A DNA stretch of 64,000 nucleotides from VXPQ01 sp965223485 (GCA_965223485.1 OZ244993.1:124001-188000); one strand, 5' to 3'. Positions 1 through 7,888 are shown, counted from the first letter of the stretch. The notes: generated by a model from the letters alone, not told the origin. Numbers and translations are program-made.

Positions 1-86
1 AATCGGTCTACGCGCTCATTGCGCGTCAATGGCTCCGTCGGTAGATTGGGACGATCCGCTTCATACCCAACCAGGCAACGCCAACC

Positions 87-230
87 ATGGAAGATCTACT
101 CACCGGCGCCGCTGGACTTACGGTTGTTTTCTTCATCTTTCTTGTTTTTCTGGCCATACTCTGGACCCTTCTTCCGTTTGCGATCTTTGGTATCAAGAAA
201 CGGCTGGACAAACAAGTCAAGACCGGATAA
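87..230 (+). CDS. Small single-span membrane protein, possibly truncated
   Basis: A 47-residue reading frame starts at ATG 87 and stops at TAA 228. It begins MEDLLTGAAG, has one strongly hydrophobic segment at about residues 9-34 and a basic end (GIKKRLDKQVK), so it should sit in the inner membrane with the basic end in the cytoplasm. The function is not known. The reading frame stays open in the same phase after the TAA up to TAG 351, and the continuation looks like real protein, so the stop may be a nonsense mutation or a sequence error and the intact gene may be 87-353. No clear ribosome binding site is seen. It precedes the oxidoreductase gene on the same strand. Confidence 0.55.
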   Translation: MEDLLTGAAGLTVVFFIFLVFLAILWTLLPFAIFGIKKRLDKQVKTG

Positions 231-353
231 ATCCGGATCGCGCAAATAAAGATCGGAAATAAACTGGTTTCATACCAGAAAGCCCTGTACGAATACATAA
301 AGAATGCCGGAGATAACCAAGCGCCGGCGCCCCCTTTCGAAGAACCGGAATAG
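231..353 (+). pseudogene. In-frame continuation of the small membrane protein gene
   Basis: Directly after the TAA at 228-230, in the same frame, 40 sense codons run to TAG 351-353. They encode a polar, helix-like stretch (KIGNKLVSYQKALYEYIKNA) and a proline- and acid-rich end (APAPPFEEPE). The cytoplasmic tail of small FCB-group membrane proteins often looks like this. I infer that it is the natural C-terminal half of the upstream gene, now cut off by the stop. It could also be read through or be an assembly error. Confidence 0.45.
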
Positions 354-396
354 GGAAGACCGCCCCGGCTTTACTCTGTAAATCCTTCAACCTGCC

Positions 397-1611
397 ATGA
401 CAGACACTACCCCCAAGGGATCCTCCATCACCTTGCTCGGCGCCGGTCTGATCGGCATGTTCTATGCGTTGGCCGTCAACGGTTGCCGGGGACGCGACCG
501 CATCCGCAGCGTGTTTTCGCGCAGCGCGGAGCGGGCACAGACCTTCGCCGGAGAATGGGGTATCGGCCATCATACCGACGACCTGGAAACCGCCATCAGG
601 CACCCCGAAACAGACATGGTGATCATCGGCCTGCCCAACCAGCTGCACGAGGAATGCGTCCGACTTGCGGCAGAGGCCGGCAAAGGCGTCCTGTGCACGA
701 AACCGTTGGGCCGCACCGCCGCCGAGGCAAAGCGCATGCTGGCCATGGTCGAGGAAGCCGGGGTGTTTCACGGGTATCTCGAAGACCTGGTGTATACCCC
801 CAAGACGCTCAAGGCTATCCGAAGCGTACAGGAAGGCGCGTTGGGAGACATTTTGTGGGTGCGGTCCCGCGAAACGCATCCGGGGCCGCACAGCGCCTGG
901 TTCTGGGATATCGAACAGGCGGGCGGCGGAGCGCTGATCGACATGGGGTGCCACACGATCGAAATTGTCCGGAATTTCGTGGGTAAGAACAATCGTCCGG
1001 TGGAGGCCATGTGCTGGGCCGACACCCTCGTCCACCCGATCGACGCGGAGGATCACGGCGTGGCGCTCATCCGCTTCGAAAGCGGGGCGGTCGGGCAAAT
1101 CGAGGTAAGCTGGGCGTTCCGGGGCGGCATGGACCTGCGCGACGAGGTGGCCGGAACGGAGGGCACGATCTGGCTCAACCACTGGCTGCGCACCGGGTTC
1201 GAGATGTTTACCTCGGGCGAAACGGGCAGTTACGTGGCCGAGAAGATCGAATCGCCGAGCGGATGGCTGTTCCCGGTGGGCGACGAGCCGAAAGCGCTCG
1301 GCTACACGGACATGTTTCAGGACATGTTCGAGGCTGCGGAGGCGGGCCGGGAACCGATGGAAACTTTTTATGACGGATACGTAGTCAATGCGGTCCTCGA
1401 CGCCTGCTACAAATCGGCGAAATCGAGGCAATGGGAAGAGGTCGTGCTGGACGACTGGCGAGCGGAAAAACCGCATCCGAGGGTGGCGCCGACCGTACGC
1501 GAGGTGGACGGGCATGTCATCATCAAGGAAGAGGTTCTGCCCGACGGCACGACGCGCCGCATCCTGAAAAACAAGCAAACGGGACACGTTACGCAGGTAA
1601 CGCTCGATTGA
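397..1611 (+). CDS. Gfo/Idh/MocA family NAD(P)-dependent oxidoreductase
   Basis: This 404-residue protein has the two-domain layout of the family. An N-terminal Rossmann fold carries the dinucleotide motif GAGLIG near residues 15-20, and the family Lys-Pro is in CTKPLG near residue 105. The C-terminal alpha/beta domain holds the substrate, and the H-T-x-E-I stretch near residue 187 (GCHTIEIV) matches the catalytic His region. Such enzymes oxidise or reduce sugars, inositols or related cyclic polyols in the cytoplasm. The substrate cannot be read from the sequence. The next gene begins at or just after its stop, so the two are probably co-transcribed. Confidence 0.85.
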   Translation: MTDTTPKGSSITLLGAGLIGMFYALAVNGCRGRDRIRSVFSRSAERAQTFAGEWGIGHHTDDLETAIRHPETDMVIIGLPNQLHEECVRLAAEAGKGVLCTKPLGRTAAEAKRMLAMVEEAGVFHGYLEDLVYTPKTLKAIRSVQEGALGDILWVRSRETHPGPHSAWFWDIEQAGGGALIDMGCHTIEIVRNFVGKNNRPVEAMCWADTLVHPIDAEDHGVALIRFESGAVGQIEVSWAFRGGMDLRDEVAGTEGTIWLNHWLRTGFEMFTSGETGSYVAEKIESPSGWLFPVGDEPKALGYTDMFQDMFEAAEAGREPMETFYDGYVVNAVLDACYKSAKSRQWEEVVLDDWRAEKPHPRVAPTVREVDGHVIIKEEVLPDGTTRRILKNKQTGHVTQVTLD

Positions 1612-1616
1612 CTGCC

Positions 1617-2489
1617 TTGAACGATTCGCCCGAACATCCTGTCGTCCGCATTGCGATGTGGTCGGGGCCGCGCAACATTTCCACGGCGCTGATGCGCGCA
1701 TGGGAAGCCCGCGGCGATACGCTCGTGACGGACGAGCCGCTGTATGCGCATTACCTGCTGAAAACCGGCGCCCCGCACCCCGGACGCGACGAAATCGTTG
1801 CGCACTGCGAAACGGACTGGCGCAAGGTGGTGGCGGAGTTGACCGGTGAAACGGACAACAAAGAAGACCCTGTCGATGGGGCGAATCGCAGCGGGTCCGG
1901 AGAGCACGATACGCTCGGCGGAAATGCCGATGCGCGCGGCTCCAGGCAGCGCAACGGGTCCGGAGATCGGGATACGCCCGCCGAAAAACGCATCTACTAC
2001 CAGAAGCATATGGCGCATCATCTGCTTCCGGAAATGGAGGGGCCCTGGCTGGACCGGCTGACCCACGCCTTCCTGATCCGCGATCCGGCAGAGATGGCGG
2101 TATCGCTTGCGCGCATCACGGAGAACCCCGGACCGGACGATACCGGATTGCCGAACCAATGCGCTCTGTACCGGCGCGTGACACAAAAAATGGGATGTCC
2201 GGCTCCTGTGATCGATGCGCGGGATGTGCTGGAGAACCCGGCCGGCGTGCTCGAAAAACTCTGTGCGGCCCTTAGCGTACCCTGGACCCCGTCCATGCTC
2301 TTCTGGGAGCCCGGCCTGCGGCCCGAAGACGGTGTCTGGGCTCCTCATTGGTACGACCAGGTCGCCACCTCGACGGGGTTCCGTTCCCGCCCCCCGGGAA
2401 ACCGGGAGGTCCCGCAGGCACTGCACGAACTGGTCGAGACCTGCCGCCCCTTATACGAAGAATTGCACCGCAACCGGATCACCGCCTGA
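1617..2489 (+). CDS. Sulfotransferase-like P-loop protein
   Basis: About 290 residues. The conserved start IAMWSGPRNISTALM is the 5'-phosphosulfate-type P-loop of a sulfotransferase-like family, and LIRDPAEMAVSL matches the 3'-phosphate-binding R-D-P...S element. Homology to such motifs does not prove sulfonation. No ATG lies upstream of the P-loop, so I place the start at TTG 1617, with TTG 1608 as an alternative overlapping the previous stop. A hydrophilic insert of about 45 residues (residues ~80-125, rich in Gly, Asp, Arg and Ser) interrupts the family pattern and contains a repeated DNA motif. The stop at 2487-2489 is one base from the aminotransferase ATG, which points to translational coupling. 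Confidence 0.75.
   Translation: MNDSPEHPVVRIAMWSGPRNISTALMRAWEARGDTLVTDEPLYAHYLLKTGAPHPGRDEIVAHCETDWRKVVAELTGETDNKEDPVDGANRSGSGEHDTLGGNADARGSRQRNGSGDRDTPAEKRIYYQKHMAHHLLPEMEGPWLDRLTHAFLIRDPAEMAVSLARITENPGPDDTGLPNQCALYRRVTQKMGCPAPVIDARDVLENPAGVLEKLCAALSVPWTPSMLFWEPGLRPEDGVWAPHWYDQVATSTGFRSRPPGNREVPQALHELVETCRPLYEELHRNRITA
1888..1984 (+). repeat. Imperfect direct repeat inside the sulfotransferase-like gene
   Basis: A GC-rich element with the core gggtccggaga followed by a gatacg motif occurs at about 1891-1914 and again at about 1963-1978. Both copies lie inside the hydrophilic insert of the coding sequence and keep the reading frame. This looks like a small repeat element that was inserted and tolerated as a surface loop. 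Confidence 0.5.
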
Positions 2490-2490
2490 T

Positions 2491-3393
2491 ATGCTCCAGA
2501 CCTTCGACGAGCGCAACCGGAATATCCTTGTCAATATCAACGGCGCGCTGACGCCCCGGGACGAGGCGGGCGTGAGTCCGTTCGACAGCGCGGTACAGGG
2601 CGGGGACCTCGTATGGGAAGGGCTCCGTCTGTACGAGGGCCGCATCTTTCGCCTTATCGAACATCTCGACCGGCTGAAAGCGTCGGCGCAGGCGCTGGCG
2701 TTTGCGGTCATTCCCTCGCACGAAGAAATCATCGGGGAAGTGCGTCGTACGCTGGAGGCCAACGGCATGCGGGACGGGGTGCATATTCGCCTGTCGCTGA
2801 CGCGGGGGGTGAAAATCACGTCGGGCATGGACCCGCGCCTGAACCAGAGCGGTCCGACCCTGATCGTGCTGGCCGAATACAAGGCCCCGGTGTACCAGAC
2901 GGACGGGCTGTCGCTCATAACGAGTTCCATCCGGCGGTTTCCGCCCGACTGCCTGGACCCGAAGATTCATCATGGGAATCTGCTCCAGTCGATCCTGGCC
3001 AAAACGGAAGCGAATACGGCGGGGGCGGACGATGCGCTGATGCTGGACCGCAGCGGGTTCATTGCCGAAACGAACGCCACGCATATCTTTCTGGTGAAGA
3101 ACGGGGCCGTGCTGACGGGGCATACCCATGCCTGCCCGGAAGGCATTACCCGGCAGGTCGTGCTGGAATTGTGCGCAGCGCACGGCATCGAGTCCGACGT
3201 GCGGAATCTGTCTCTGGCGGAGGCGTACAGCGCAGACGAAATGTTCTGTACGGGAACGATGGGCGAACTGGCGGGCGTTACGCGGCTCGACGGACGGACG
3301 ATCGGCGACGGGCGCATCGGACCGATGACGCAGCGCCTCGGCGAGCTGTACCGGGAGGAGACGGCGCGCAGCGGGGTTGTGGTGGTGGAATGA
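2491..3393 (+). CDS. Class IV aminotransferase (BCAT / D-amino-acid aminotransferase-like)
   Basis: A 300-residue fold-type IV PLP enzyme. The N-terminal signature SPFDSAVQGGDLVWEGLRLY, the putative PLP lysine Lys158 in DPKIHHGNLL, and the C-terminal phosphate-binding region (PEGITR, then FCTGTMGEL) are all in order. The family includes branched-chain and D-amino-acid aminotransferases and aminodeoxychorismate lyase. The sequence does not fix which substrate is used. The ATG follows the sulfotransferase-like stop by one base. The last 26 codons are part of an 87-89-bp unit repeated twice more downstream. Confidence 0.88.
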   Translation: MLQTFDERNRNILVNINGALTPRDEAGVSPFDSAVQGGDLVWEGLRLYEGRIFRLIEHLDRLKASAQALAFAVIPSHEEIIGEVRRTLEANGMRDGVHIRLSLTRGVKITSGMDPRLNQSGPTLIVLAEYKAPVYQTDGLSLITSSIRRFPPDCLDPKIHHGNLLQSILAKTEANTAGADDALMLDRSGFIAETNATHIFLVKNGAVLTGHTHACPEGITRQVVLELCAAHGIESDVRNLSLAEAYSADEMFCTGTMGELAGVTRLDGRTIGDGRIGPMTQRLGELYREETARSGVVVVE

Positions 3394-3565
3394 GACGGTC
3401 GCGGACCGCACCGATGACGCAGCGCCTCGCCGGGCTGTACCGGGAGGAGACGGCGTGAGCGGGTTGTGGTGGTGGAATGAGGCGGTCGCGGATCGCACCG
3501 ATGACGCAGCGCCTCGCCAGCCTGCACCGGGAGGAGACGGCGTGAGCGGGTTGTGGTGGTGGCGC
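3313..3565 (+). repeat. Three tandem copies of the 3' end of the aminotransferase gene
   Basis: The motif gatgacgcagcgcctc starts at 3324, 3413 and 3500, giving units of 89 and 87 bp and a shorter third copy. The first copy is the coding 3' end. The second and third are outside the gene but still read as the same C-terminal peptide (PMTQRL...LYREETA) followed by TGA. This is a recent tandem duplication of a gene tail. Confidence 0.85.
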
Positions 3566-3615
3566 AAGTATTGCTACGCACCCGGGAAATTCTTGTAACG
3601 ATTCGGGGAATCCTC

Positions 3616-3646
3616 TTGAACGAAGAGTCCGCAAACGCCTATTTTG
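3616..3646 (+). promoter_or_regulatory. Candidate Bacteroidota-type promoter for the DUF4399 gene
   Basis: TTG at 3616-3618 and TATTTTG at 3640-3646 are separated by 21 bases. This resembles the -33 TTTG / -7 TAnnTTTG pattern used by Bacteroidota sigma factors. It lies just upstream of the DUF4399 gene and after the tandem repeats. Confidence 0.4.
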
Positions 3647-3720
3647 CGCTTGACGCGCTGTGATTACCACCCTCCCGCATGGCAGCGCGTTTCTTCACAC
3701 AAACTTTACTCCTTCATACG

Positions 3721-4173
3721 ATGACTTCCCTTCGCTCCATCGCAAAAATCGCCCTTTGCCTGTTCGCCGCCGGCGGACTCCTTTCGCAAACGGCCCTGGC
3801 GCAGGATGTGCCCCGCACCGCCGCGCCCGAAGGCGCTTCGGCATATATCATCAGCCCTGAAGACGGCGCCACGATCGAGGGCGGCAAAGTACATGTCGTG
3901 TTCGGCCTGAAAGGCATGGGCGTAGCGCCCGCAGGCATCGAATACCCCGATACCGGACACCATCACCTGCTGGTCAATGCGGAAGAGCTACCCCCTGTGA
4001 ACATGCCCATCCCTACCGACGAAAACCACATCCACTTCGGTATGGGCCAGACGGAAACGACGCTTGACCTCGAACCGGGCGTGTACACCCTGCAACTGCT
4101 GGTCGGGGACAAAAACCACATCCCCCACGATGCGCCCGTGATGTCGGAGAAAATCACGGTGACTGTGGAGTAA
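3721..4173 (+). CDS. DUF4399 secreted protein
   Basis: From ATG 3721 the protein has 150 residues. It starts with a classical signal peptide (MTSLRSIAKIALCLFAAGGL, cleaved after about ALA|QD), followed by one DUF4399 domain. The domain shows ISPEDGATIEG, a His cluster in DTGHHHLLVN, and a second His element in DENHIHFGMGQT. These histidines could bind a metal, but that is inference; the domain has no established function. An in-frame ATG at 3679 would add 14 residues in front of the signal peptide and is less likely. The gene stands alone, with its own candidate promoter upstream and a gap of about 200 bases downstream. Confidence 0.8.
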   Translation: MTSLRSIAKIALCLFAAGGLLSQTALAQDVPRTAAPEGASAYIISPEDGATIEGGKVHVVFGLKGMGVAPAGIEYPDTGHHHLLVNAEELPPVNMPIPTDENHIHFGMGQTETTLDLEPGVYTLQLLVGDKNHIPHDAPVMSEKITVTVE

Positions 4174-4378
4174 GGAAGCAGCGCACAGTAAACCGGGCGT
4201 AAAGCCGCAGGCGCTGAAACGACGGCGAAAAAAAAGGCCCGCGCCACCTGCGTAGCCAACCATGGATTCTCCTCTCCCCCGCATCTATCGGGAACCCGGT
4301 TTCGTATAACATACATAAGAGGGCGCCGGTTGAATTTTTCCCGGCGGAGTATTGTGATATGAACGAGAGAGGTGAGAC

Positions 4379-6073
4379 ATGGCCGCGCCTTACAGGAAAA
4401 TCATCAAGGATATACGGCTCGCATTTCCCCAGCCGACTTCCGACCGGATTCACGACTCGTATCTCGTGCATTCATTCATGAGTGCACTGAATCAGGTGGA
4501 TACCCTGAAAATGCACTTGCCGATGCTCGGCCCCGTCGTCGAACCCGACTACGAGCAGGCAAGACACGCCAAGTTGCCCCAGGGTATGTCCTCGGTGGAG
4601 GAGGTCGCATCCGAACTCGTAAGCTACCTGCGGGGCATGACGGTCGTCGGACATCCTCGCACGCAGCAGAATGTCATTGCCCCACCCACCATTCCCAGCG
4701 TGATCGGGGTATTGCTCGCCGCCCTGCACAACCCGAATCTGGGGTGGGACGAACACAGCCGGCTCTTTGCGCTGGCCGAGGTCGAGGCCGCCGGCATCAC
4801 TGCCGGACTGATCGGCTATGATCAGGAACAGGCCGGCGGCGTGTTCACGTTCGGCGGCACCGGCACTTCGCTGTACGGAATCCGGATCGGTCTGGAAAAA
4901 GCCTGCCCGGGAAGTTTACGCCGTGGATTGTCCGAAGAGGCCGTTGTGTTCGTTGCGGACACGGGCCATTACTGCGCGTACAGCATTGCAGGATGGGTCG
5001 GCATAGGTTCGGATCATGTGGTTTCGATTCCCACAACGCCTGAAAACGAGATCGATCTGAACCTGCTTGAGGAGGCGGCGCACAAGGCGCTGCAGGACGG
5101 CAAAAAGATCGCGGCCTTCATTGCGACGATGGGCAGCACCGATGCATTCGGCGTGGACAATCTGCGGGCTATCGTGGCGCTTCGGGATAGGCTGGTCGAG
5201 GAGTTTGATCTCCCCTATCGCCCGCATGTGCACGCCGACGCCGTCATCGGATGGGCCTGGTCGGTCTTCAATGACTACGATTTCGAGAAGAACGAGCTGG
5301 GCTTTCGGCCCCGTACCCTGCGGGCGCTCGCGGGCGCATGCCGGCGGATACGAGATCTGCCGCTCGCCGACTCTGTGGGCGTGGATTTCCACAAGACCGG
5401 TTTCACGCCCTACATATCCAGCCTCGTGCTCGTCAAGGACTACAAAGACCTCCGGTTGCTGAAACGCGACCGGGAACAGATGCCGTATCTCTATCAATTC
5501 GGGAAATACAAGCCGGGGATGTACACGCTGGAGACGTCCCGGGCGGGGACGGGTCCCATGGCGGCGCTTGCCAATTACCGCTTGCTCGGCGTGCAGGGCA
5601 TACGCGTTCTGATCGGGCATCTCGTGGAGATGGCCCAACTACTGCGAGAGCATCTCGAAGGACATGAAGGCGCCATCGTGCTGAACCGGGATAATTACGG
5701 GCCGGTGACGCTGTTTCGGGTATACCCTCCCGGTCAGGAGGCCTTTGCGACCTTTACGAACAGACGAAAGGAATTCACGGACCCCGCCTACCGGGACGCT
5801 CTGCTCGCGTACAACGACTACAACCGGAAGGTCTCGGCGTATGTGCACGAGGAGGCCATGGCGGGACGGGGCGTGTTGCTTTCCCTGACGGACTGCTACC
5901 GGCATACCACCTACGGGGAACCCGTCGTGGCTCTGAAATCCTATATCATGTCCCCGTTCGTGGACCAGGAGAACCTGGAAATCATTGTCGAGAAGGTGCT
6001 GGAAGCGCGGGAGCAGTTGCGGAAAGACACGGCATCCAAACAGGGTCGAGAACTCCTGGACTGGTTTGCTTAG
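4379..6073 (+). CDS. PLP-dependent group II (glutamate/aromatic-type) decarboxylase
   Basis: A 564-residue fold-type I PLP enzyme of the pyridoxal-dependent decarboxylase family. The cofactor lysine is Lys339 in VDFHKTGF. The aspartate that stacks on the pyridine ring is in HVHADAVIGW near residue 284, and GTGTSLYGI near residue 161 is the phosphate-binding region. The family decarboxylates glutamate, aromatic amino acids, cysteine sulfinate or related acids in the cytoplasm, and the substrate here is unknown. A purine-rich GAGAGGTGAG just before the ATG can serve as a ribosome binding site. A strong hairpin lies 30 bases after the stop, so the gene is probably monocistronic. Confidence 0.82.
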   Translation: MAAPYRKIIKDIRLAFPQPTSDRIHDSYLVHSFMSALNQVDTLKMHLPMLGPVVEPDYEQARHAKLPQGMSSVEEVASELVSYLRGMTVVGHPRTQQNVIAPPTIPSVIGVLLAALHNPNLGWDEHSRLFALAEVEAAGITAGLIGYDQEQAGGVFTFGGTGTSLYGIRIGLEKACPGSLRRGLSEEAVVFVADTGHYCAYSIAGWVGIGSDHVVSIPTTPENEIDLNLLEEAAHKALQDGKKIAAFIATMGSTDAFGVDNLRAIVALRDRLVEEFDLPYRPHVHADAVIGWAWSVFNDYDFEKNELGFRPRTLRALAGACRRIRDLPLADSVGVDFHKTGFTPYISSLVLVKDYKDLRLLKRDREQMPYLYQFGKYKPGMYTLETSRAGTGPMAALANYRLLGVQGIRVLIGHLVEMAQLLREHLEGHEGAIVLNRDNYGPVTLFRVYPPGQEAFATFTNRRKEFTDPAYRDALLAYNDYNRKVSAYVHEEAMAGRGVLLSLTDCYRHTTYGEPVVALKSYIMSPFVDQENLEIIVEKVLEAREQLRKDTASKQGRELLDWFA

Positions 6074-6102
6074 TGGGGGAGGGTGAGAAAATAGAAGGTC
6101 GA

Positions 6103-6143
6103 AAGTAGGCTAATTCAAAATCCAACTTTGAATCAGCCTACTT
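6103..6143 (+). terminator. 17-bp stem hairpin after the decarboxylase gene
   Basis: The arms aagtaggctaattcaaa (6103-6119) and tttgaatcagcctactt (6127-6143) pair with a single mismatch around a 7-base loop, and a short T-run follows. It most likely ends the decarboxylase transcript. The AT content of the inner stem also allows a recombination scar. Confidence 0.6.
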
Positions 6144-6216
6144 TTGAGGGGATTATAGCCGAAACCTTTCAATTGGCCGAACCAAAAGGTTGCAACCAGC
6201 CGATATCTGAACCCCC

Positions 6217-6327
6217 TTGGTGAAACACATCCTGCACAAGCACGGCTACCCGCCCGACAAGAAGGAGAAAGCAACCCGAACGGTGCTGGAGTAGGCGGAG
6301 GTGCTGTCGGCAGAGTGGGCGGTGTGA
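6217..6327 (+). pseudogene. Remnant of a type I restriction enzyme R subunit (HsdR C-terminus)
   Basis: The frame reads LVKHILHKHGYPPDKKEKAT followed by RTVLE, then TAG, then AEVLSAEWAV and TGA. This is the typical C-terminal tail of HsdR, where the usual sequence continues V-L-E-Q-A-E, so the TAG at 6292-6294 replaces a CAG glutamine codon. Only about 36 residues remain and the frame upstream is closed, so this is a leftover of a lost restriction-modification locus. It sits beside a toxin-antitoxin pair, as expected for a decaying defence spot. Confidence 0.72.
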
Positions 6328-6478
6328 AACCTTGCCTGCGGAGACGGTCCGGATCAAAACACACGGAACCGCCTACCGCCGAAAAGAAACTTGAGAAAGA
6401 CACACAAGGTACGAAGCGTATTCGAACGATCGGGCGACCGTTCAAGCAGGCCAAATACATTCAACAGGCAAACGTCCG
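6328..6478 (+). other. Gap between the hsdR remnant and the toxin-antitoxin pair
   Basis: I see no gene here. The stretch is of mixed composition and ends in the short leader of the MntA-type gene. No convincing promoter or ribosome binding site is visible. Confidence 0.4.
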
Positions 6479-6790
6479 ATGATACCTGCTATCCAAGAAC
6501 AGCGAGACGAGTTACAACAGCTCTGCGACCACTACCAGGTTCTGCGGCTGGACCTGTTCGGCTCGGCCGTCACCGGAGATTACTACGAAAACGAAAGCGA
6601 CATTGATTTTCTGGTCGAATTTCAAAAACTCCCACCCGGAAAATACGCCGACGCCTATTTCGGACTGCGCGAAGATCTGGAATTATTATTTGGCCACCCT
6701 GTGGACCTTGTCGTCGATTCGGCCATCAAGAACCCCTTCTTCCGGCAACGCATCGATGAAACCAGGACCTTGCTCTATCATGCAGCTTGA
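6479..6790 (+). CDS. mntA: MntA-type minimal nucleotidyltransferase antitoxin
   Basis: A 103-residue minimal nucleotidyltransferase. The signature GSAVTGDYYENESDIDFLVE holds Gly28-Ser29 and the metal-binding Asp41 and Asp43. In MntA/HepT modules this enzyme transfers AMP groups from ATP to a tyrosine of the HEPN toxin and so neutralises it. The gene overlaps the next one by 11 bases, the usual coupled arrangement. It lies in an accessory pocket between an hsdR remnant and an epimerase remnant. It is likely autoregulated as a pair, but I see no operator. Confidence 0.85.
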   Translation: MIPAIQEQRDELQQLCDHYQVLRLDLFGSAVTGDYYENESDIDFLVEFQKLPPGKYADAYFGLREDLELLFGHPVDLVVDSAIKNPFFRQRIDETRTLLYHAA

Positions 6791-7121
6791 GTCTCAAAAA
6801 TACCTGTACGACATCAGGGAAGCTGCGCACTTACTGGAAATATTCGTTGCTGGCAAAACTTTTGAGGATTATCGGTGCGACGCCATGTTGCAAGCCGCGG
6901 TAGAGCGCAAGTTCGAGATCATTGGCGAGGCCATGAATAACCTTGCCAAAATCGACAAAGTCGTGACCTCTCGGATCACTAACTATCAACGCATCATTAG
7001 TTTCCGCAACGTTCTGAGTCACGAATACGGTAACGTGGATGACCGGCTGGTGTGGGGGGTTCTCGAAACCAATCTCCCGGCCCTCGTTCGCGAGATTGAC
7101 GCCCTGTTGAAGGACGAATGA
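6780..7121 (+). CDS. hepT: HepT-type HEPN ribonuclease toxin (DUF86)
   Basis: From ATG 6780 the protein has 113 residues and is all-helical by composition. It carries the full R-x4-H-x-Y motif: Arg76, His81 and Tyr83 in FRNVLSHEYG. Arg and His form the RNA-cleaving site and the Tyr is the residue AMPylated by the MntA partner. The IGEAMNNL element is also typical of the family. With all three key residues present the toxin looks functional. The ATG lies inside the end of the antitoxin gene. Confidence 0.87.
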   Translation: MQLESQKYLYDIREAAHLLEIFVAGKTFEDYRCDAMLQAAVERKFEIIGEAMNNLAKIDKVVTSRITNYQRIISFRNVLSHEYGNVDDRLVWGVLETNLPALVREIDALLKDE

Positions 7122-7150
7122 GGAGGGTCTGTCCGACGACCGCCCCCACC

Positions 7151-7285
7151 TCACCCCTCTCCAAACGCCCCGCTATCGATCATCTGCTGAAAGAAATCCG
7201 TCATGGACTCTTTCAGCGGGCGGTACGTCATGCCCAGGGCGCGTTTGCTCTTGGAATTGTCGGCTATCCAGGGATGCATGCCATT
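7151..7285 (-). pseudogene. C-terminal remnant of an NAD-dependent epimerase/reductase
   Basis: On the minus strand the frame reads MHPWIADNSKSKRALGMTYR, then PLKESMTDFF and QQMIDSGAFGEG before TGA (7151-7153). The N-S-K-S-K-R-x-L-G-M-x-Y-R-P tail is typical of extended short-chain dehydrogenases of the dihydroflavonol reductase/epimerase type. A TGA stop occurs three codons further upstream, so only about 45 codons survive. The rest has been lost, probably when the neighbouring accessory genes came and went. Confidence 0.62.
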
Positions 7286-7373
7286 TTGTCACACTTACCG
7301 CATCGGCACGGCATTTGATAAACAGGAAGGCAACATTCACACAACCAGCCCACCATCCTTTGGGAGGTACATC

Positions 7374-7850
7374 ATGAATAGCCTCGTACGTTTCACGCCG
7401 GTCAGCGGGCTGCACACTATGCAGCACGAAATCGACCGGCTCTTTCACAACTTTTTCCCCACGAGAAGCCTCGGAAACATCTGCGCCGATACGGACTGCT
7501 GCTCCCCGAATAGGGATGCGGTCAACTGGTCCCCGCGCGTGGATATCGCCGAATCGGAGCAGGAATACGTCCTGCATGCGGACGCGCCCGGCATGACCAA
7601 GGACGCGTTCGACATCCACTGGCAAGAGAACGTGCTGACGGTGAGCGGCGAACGGGAGATTCCCGCCCCCGGGGAGAACGAGAAGTCGGTGCGCGCCGAC
7701 AGGGTCCGCGGGACGTTCGGGTTCTCTTACCGGCTGCCGAAGGCGACCAGCGACGGAGGACGTATCGCGGCTTCCTACGAAGCCGGGGTGCTGACCATCC
7801 GCATTCCGAAGGAAGAGGCCGCCCGTCCGCACCGCATCGCGGTATCGTAA
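7374..7850 (+). CDS. Small heat shock protein, Hsp20/alpha-crystallin family
   Basis: From ATG 7374, preceded by a good GGGAGG ribosome binding site, the protein has 158 residues. The alpha-crystallin domain spans about residues 50-150: WSPRVDIAES at its start, HADAPGMTKDAFD, and the conserved A-x-x-x-x-GVL-x-I-x-I-P-K end (SYEAGVLTIRIPKEEA). Hsp20 proteins form cytoplasmic oligomers that hold unfolding proteins without ATP. The C-terminal I-x-I/V anchor may be HRIAVS. A strong terminator follows. Confidence 0.88.
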   Translation: MNSLVRFTPVSGLHTMQHEIDRLFHNFFPTRSLGNICADTDCCSPNRDAVNWSPRVDIAESEQEYVLHADAPGMTKDAFDIHWQENVLTVSGEREIPAPGENEKSVRADRVRGTFGFSYRLPKATSDGGRIAASYEAGVLTIRIPKEEAARPHRIAVS

Positions 7851-7870
7851 CGCGGATCACACACAGAACC

Positions 7871-7888
7871 GGCCGGCAAGTGCCGGCC
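7871..7888 (+). repeat. Short GC-rich palindrome after hsp20
   Basis: ggccggca and tgccggcc form a perfect 8-bp stem around a 2-base loop just before the stronger terminator hairpin. It may assist termination. Confidence 0.45.

Noticed and set aside
217..1701. Long minus-strand frame (494 codons) opposite the oxidoreductase gene
   Set aside because: It is the antisense shadow of a well-recognised gene. Its translation is Arg/His/Pro-rich with no domain.
2613..3458. Plus-strand frame of 281 codons overlapping the aminotransferase gene
   Set aside because: Wrong frame of a confirmed gene; it only looks open because of the GC-rich sequence and the duplicated tail.
6217..6327. Small functional gene instead of an hsdR remnant
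   Set aside because: It has an internal stop, lacks a proper start region and matches the tail of a ~1000-residue enzyme.
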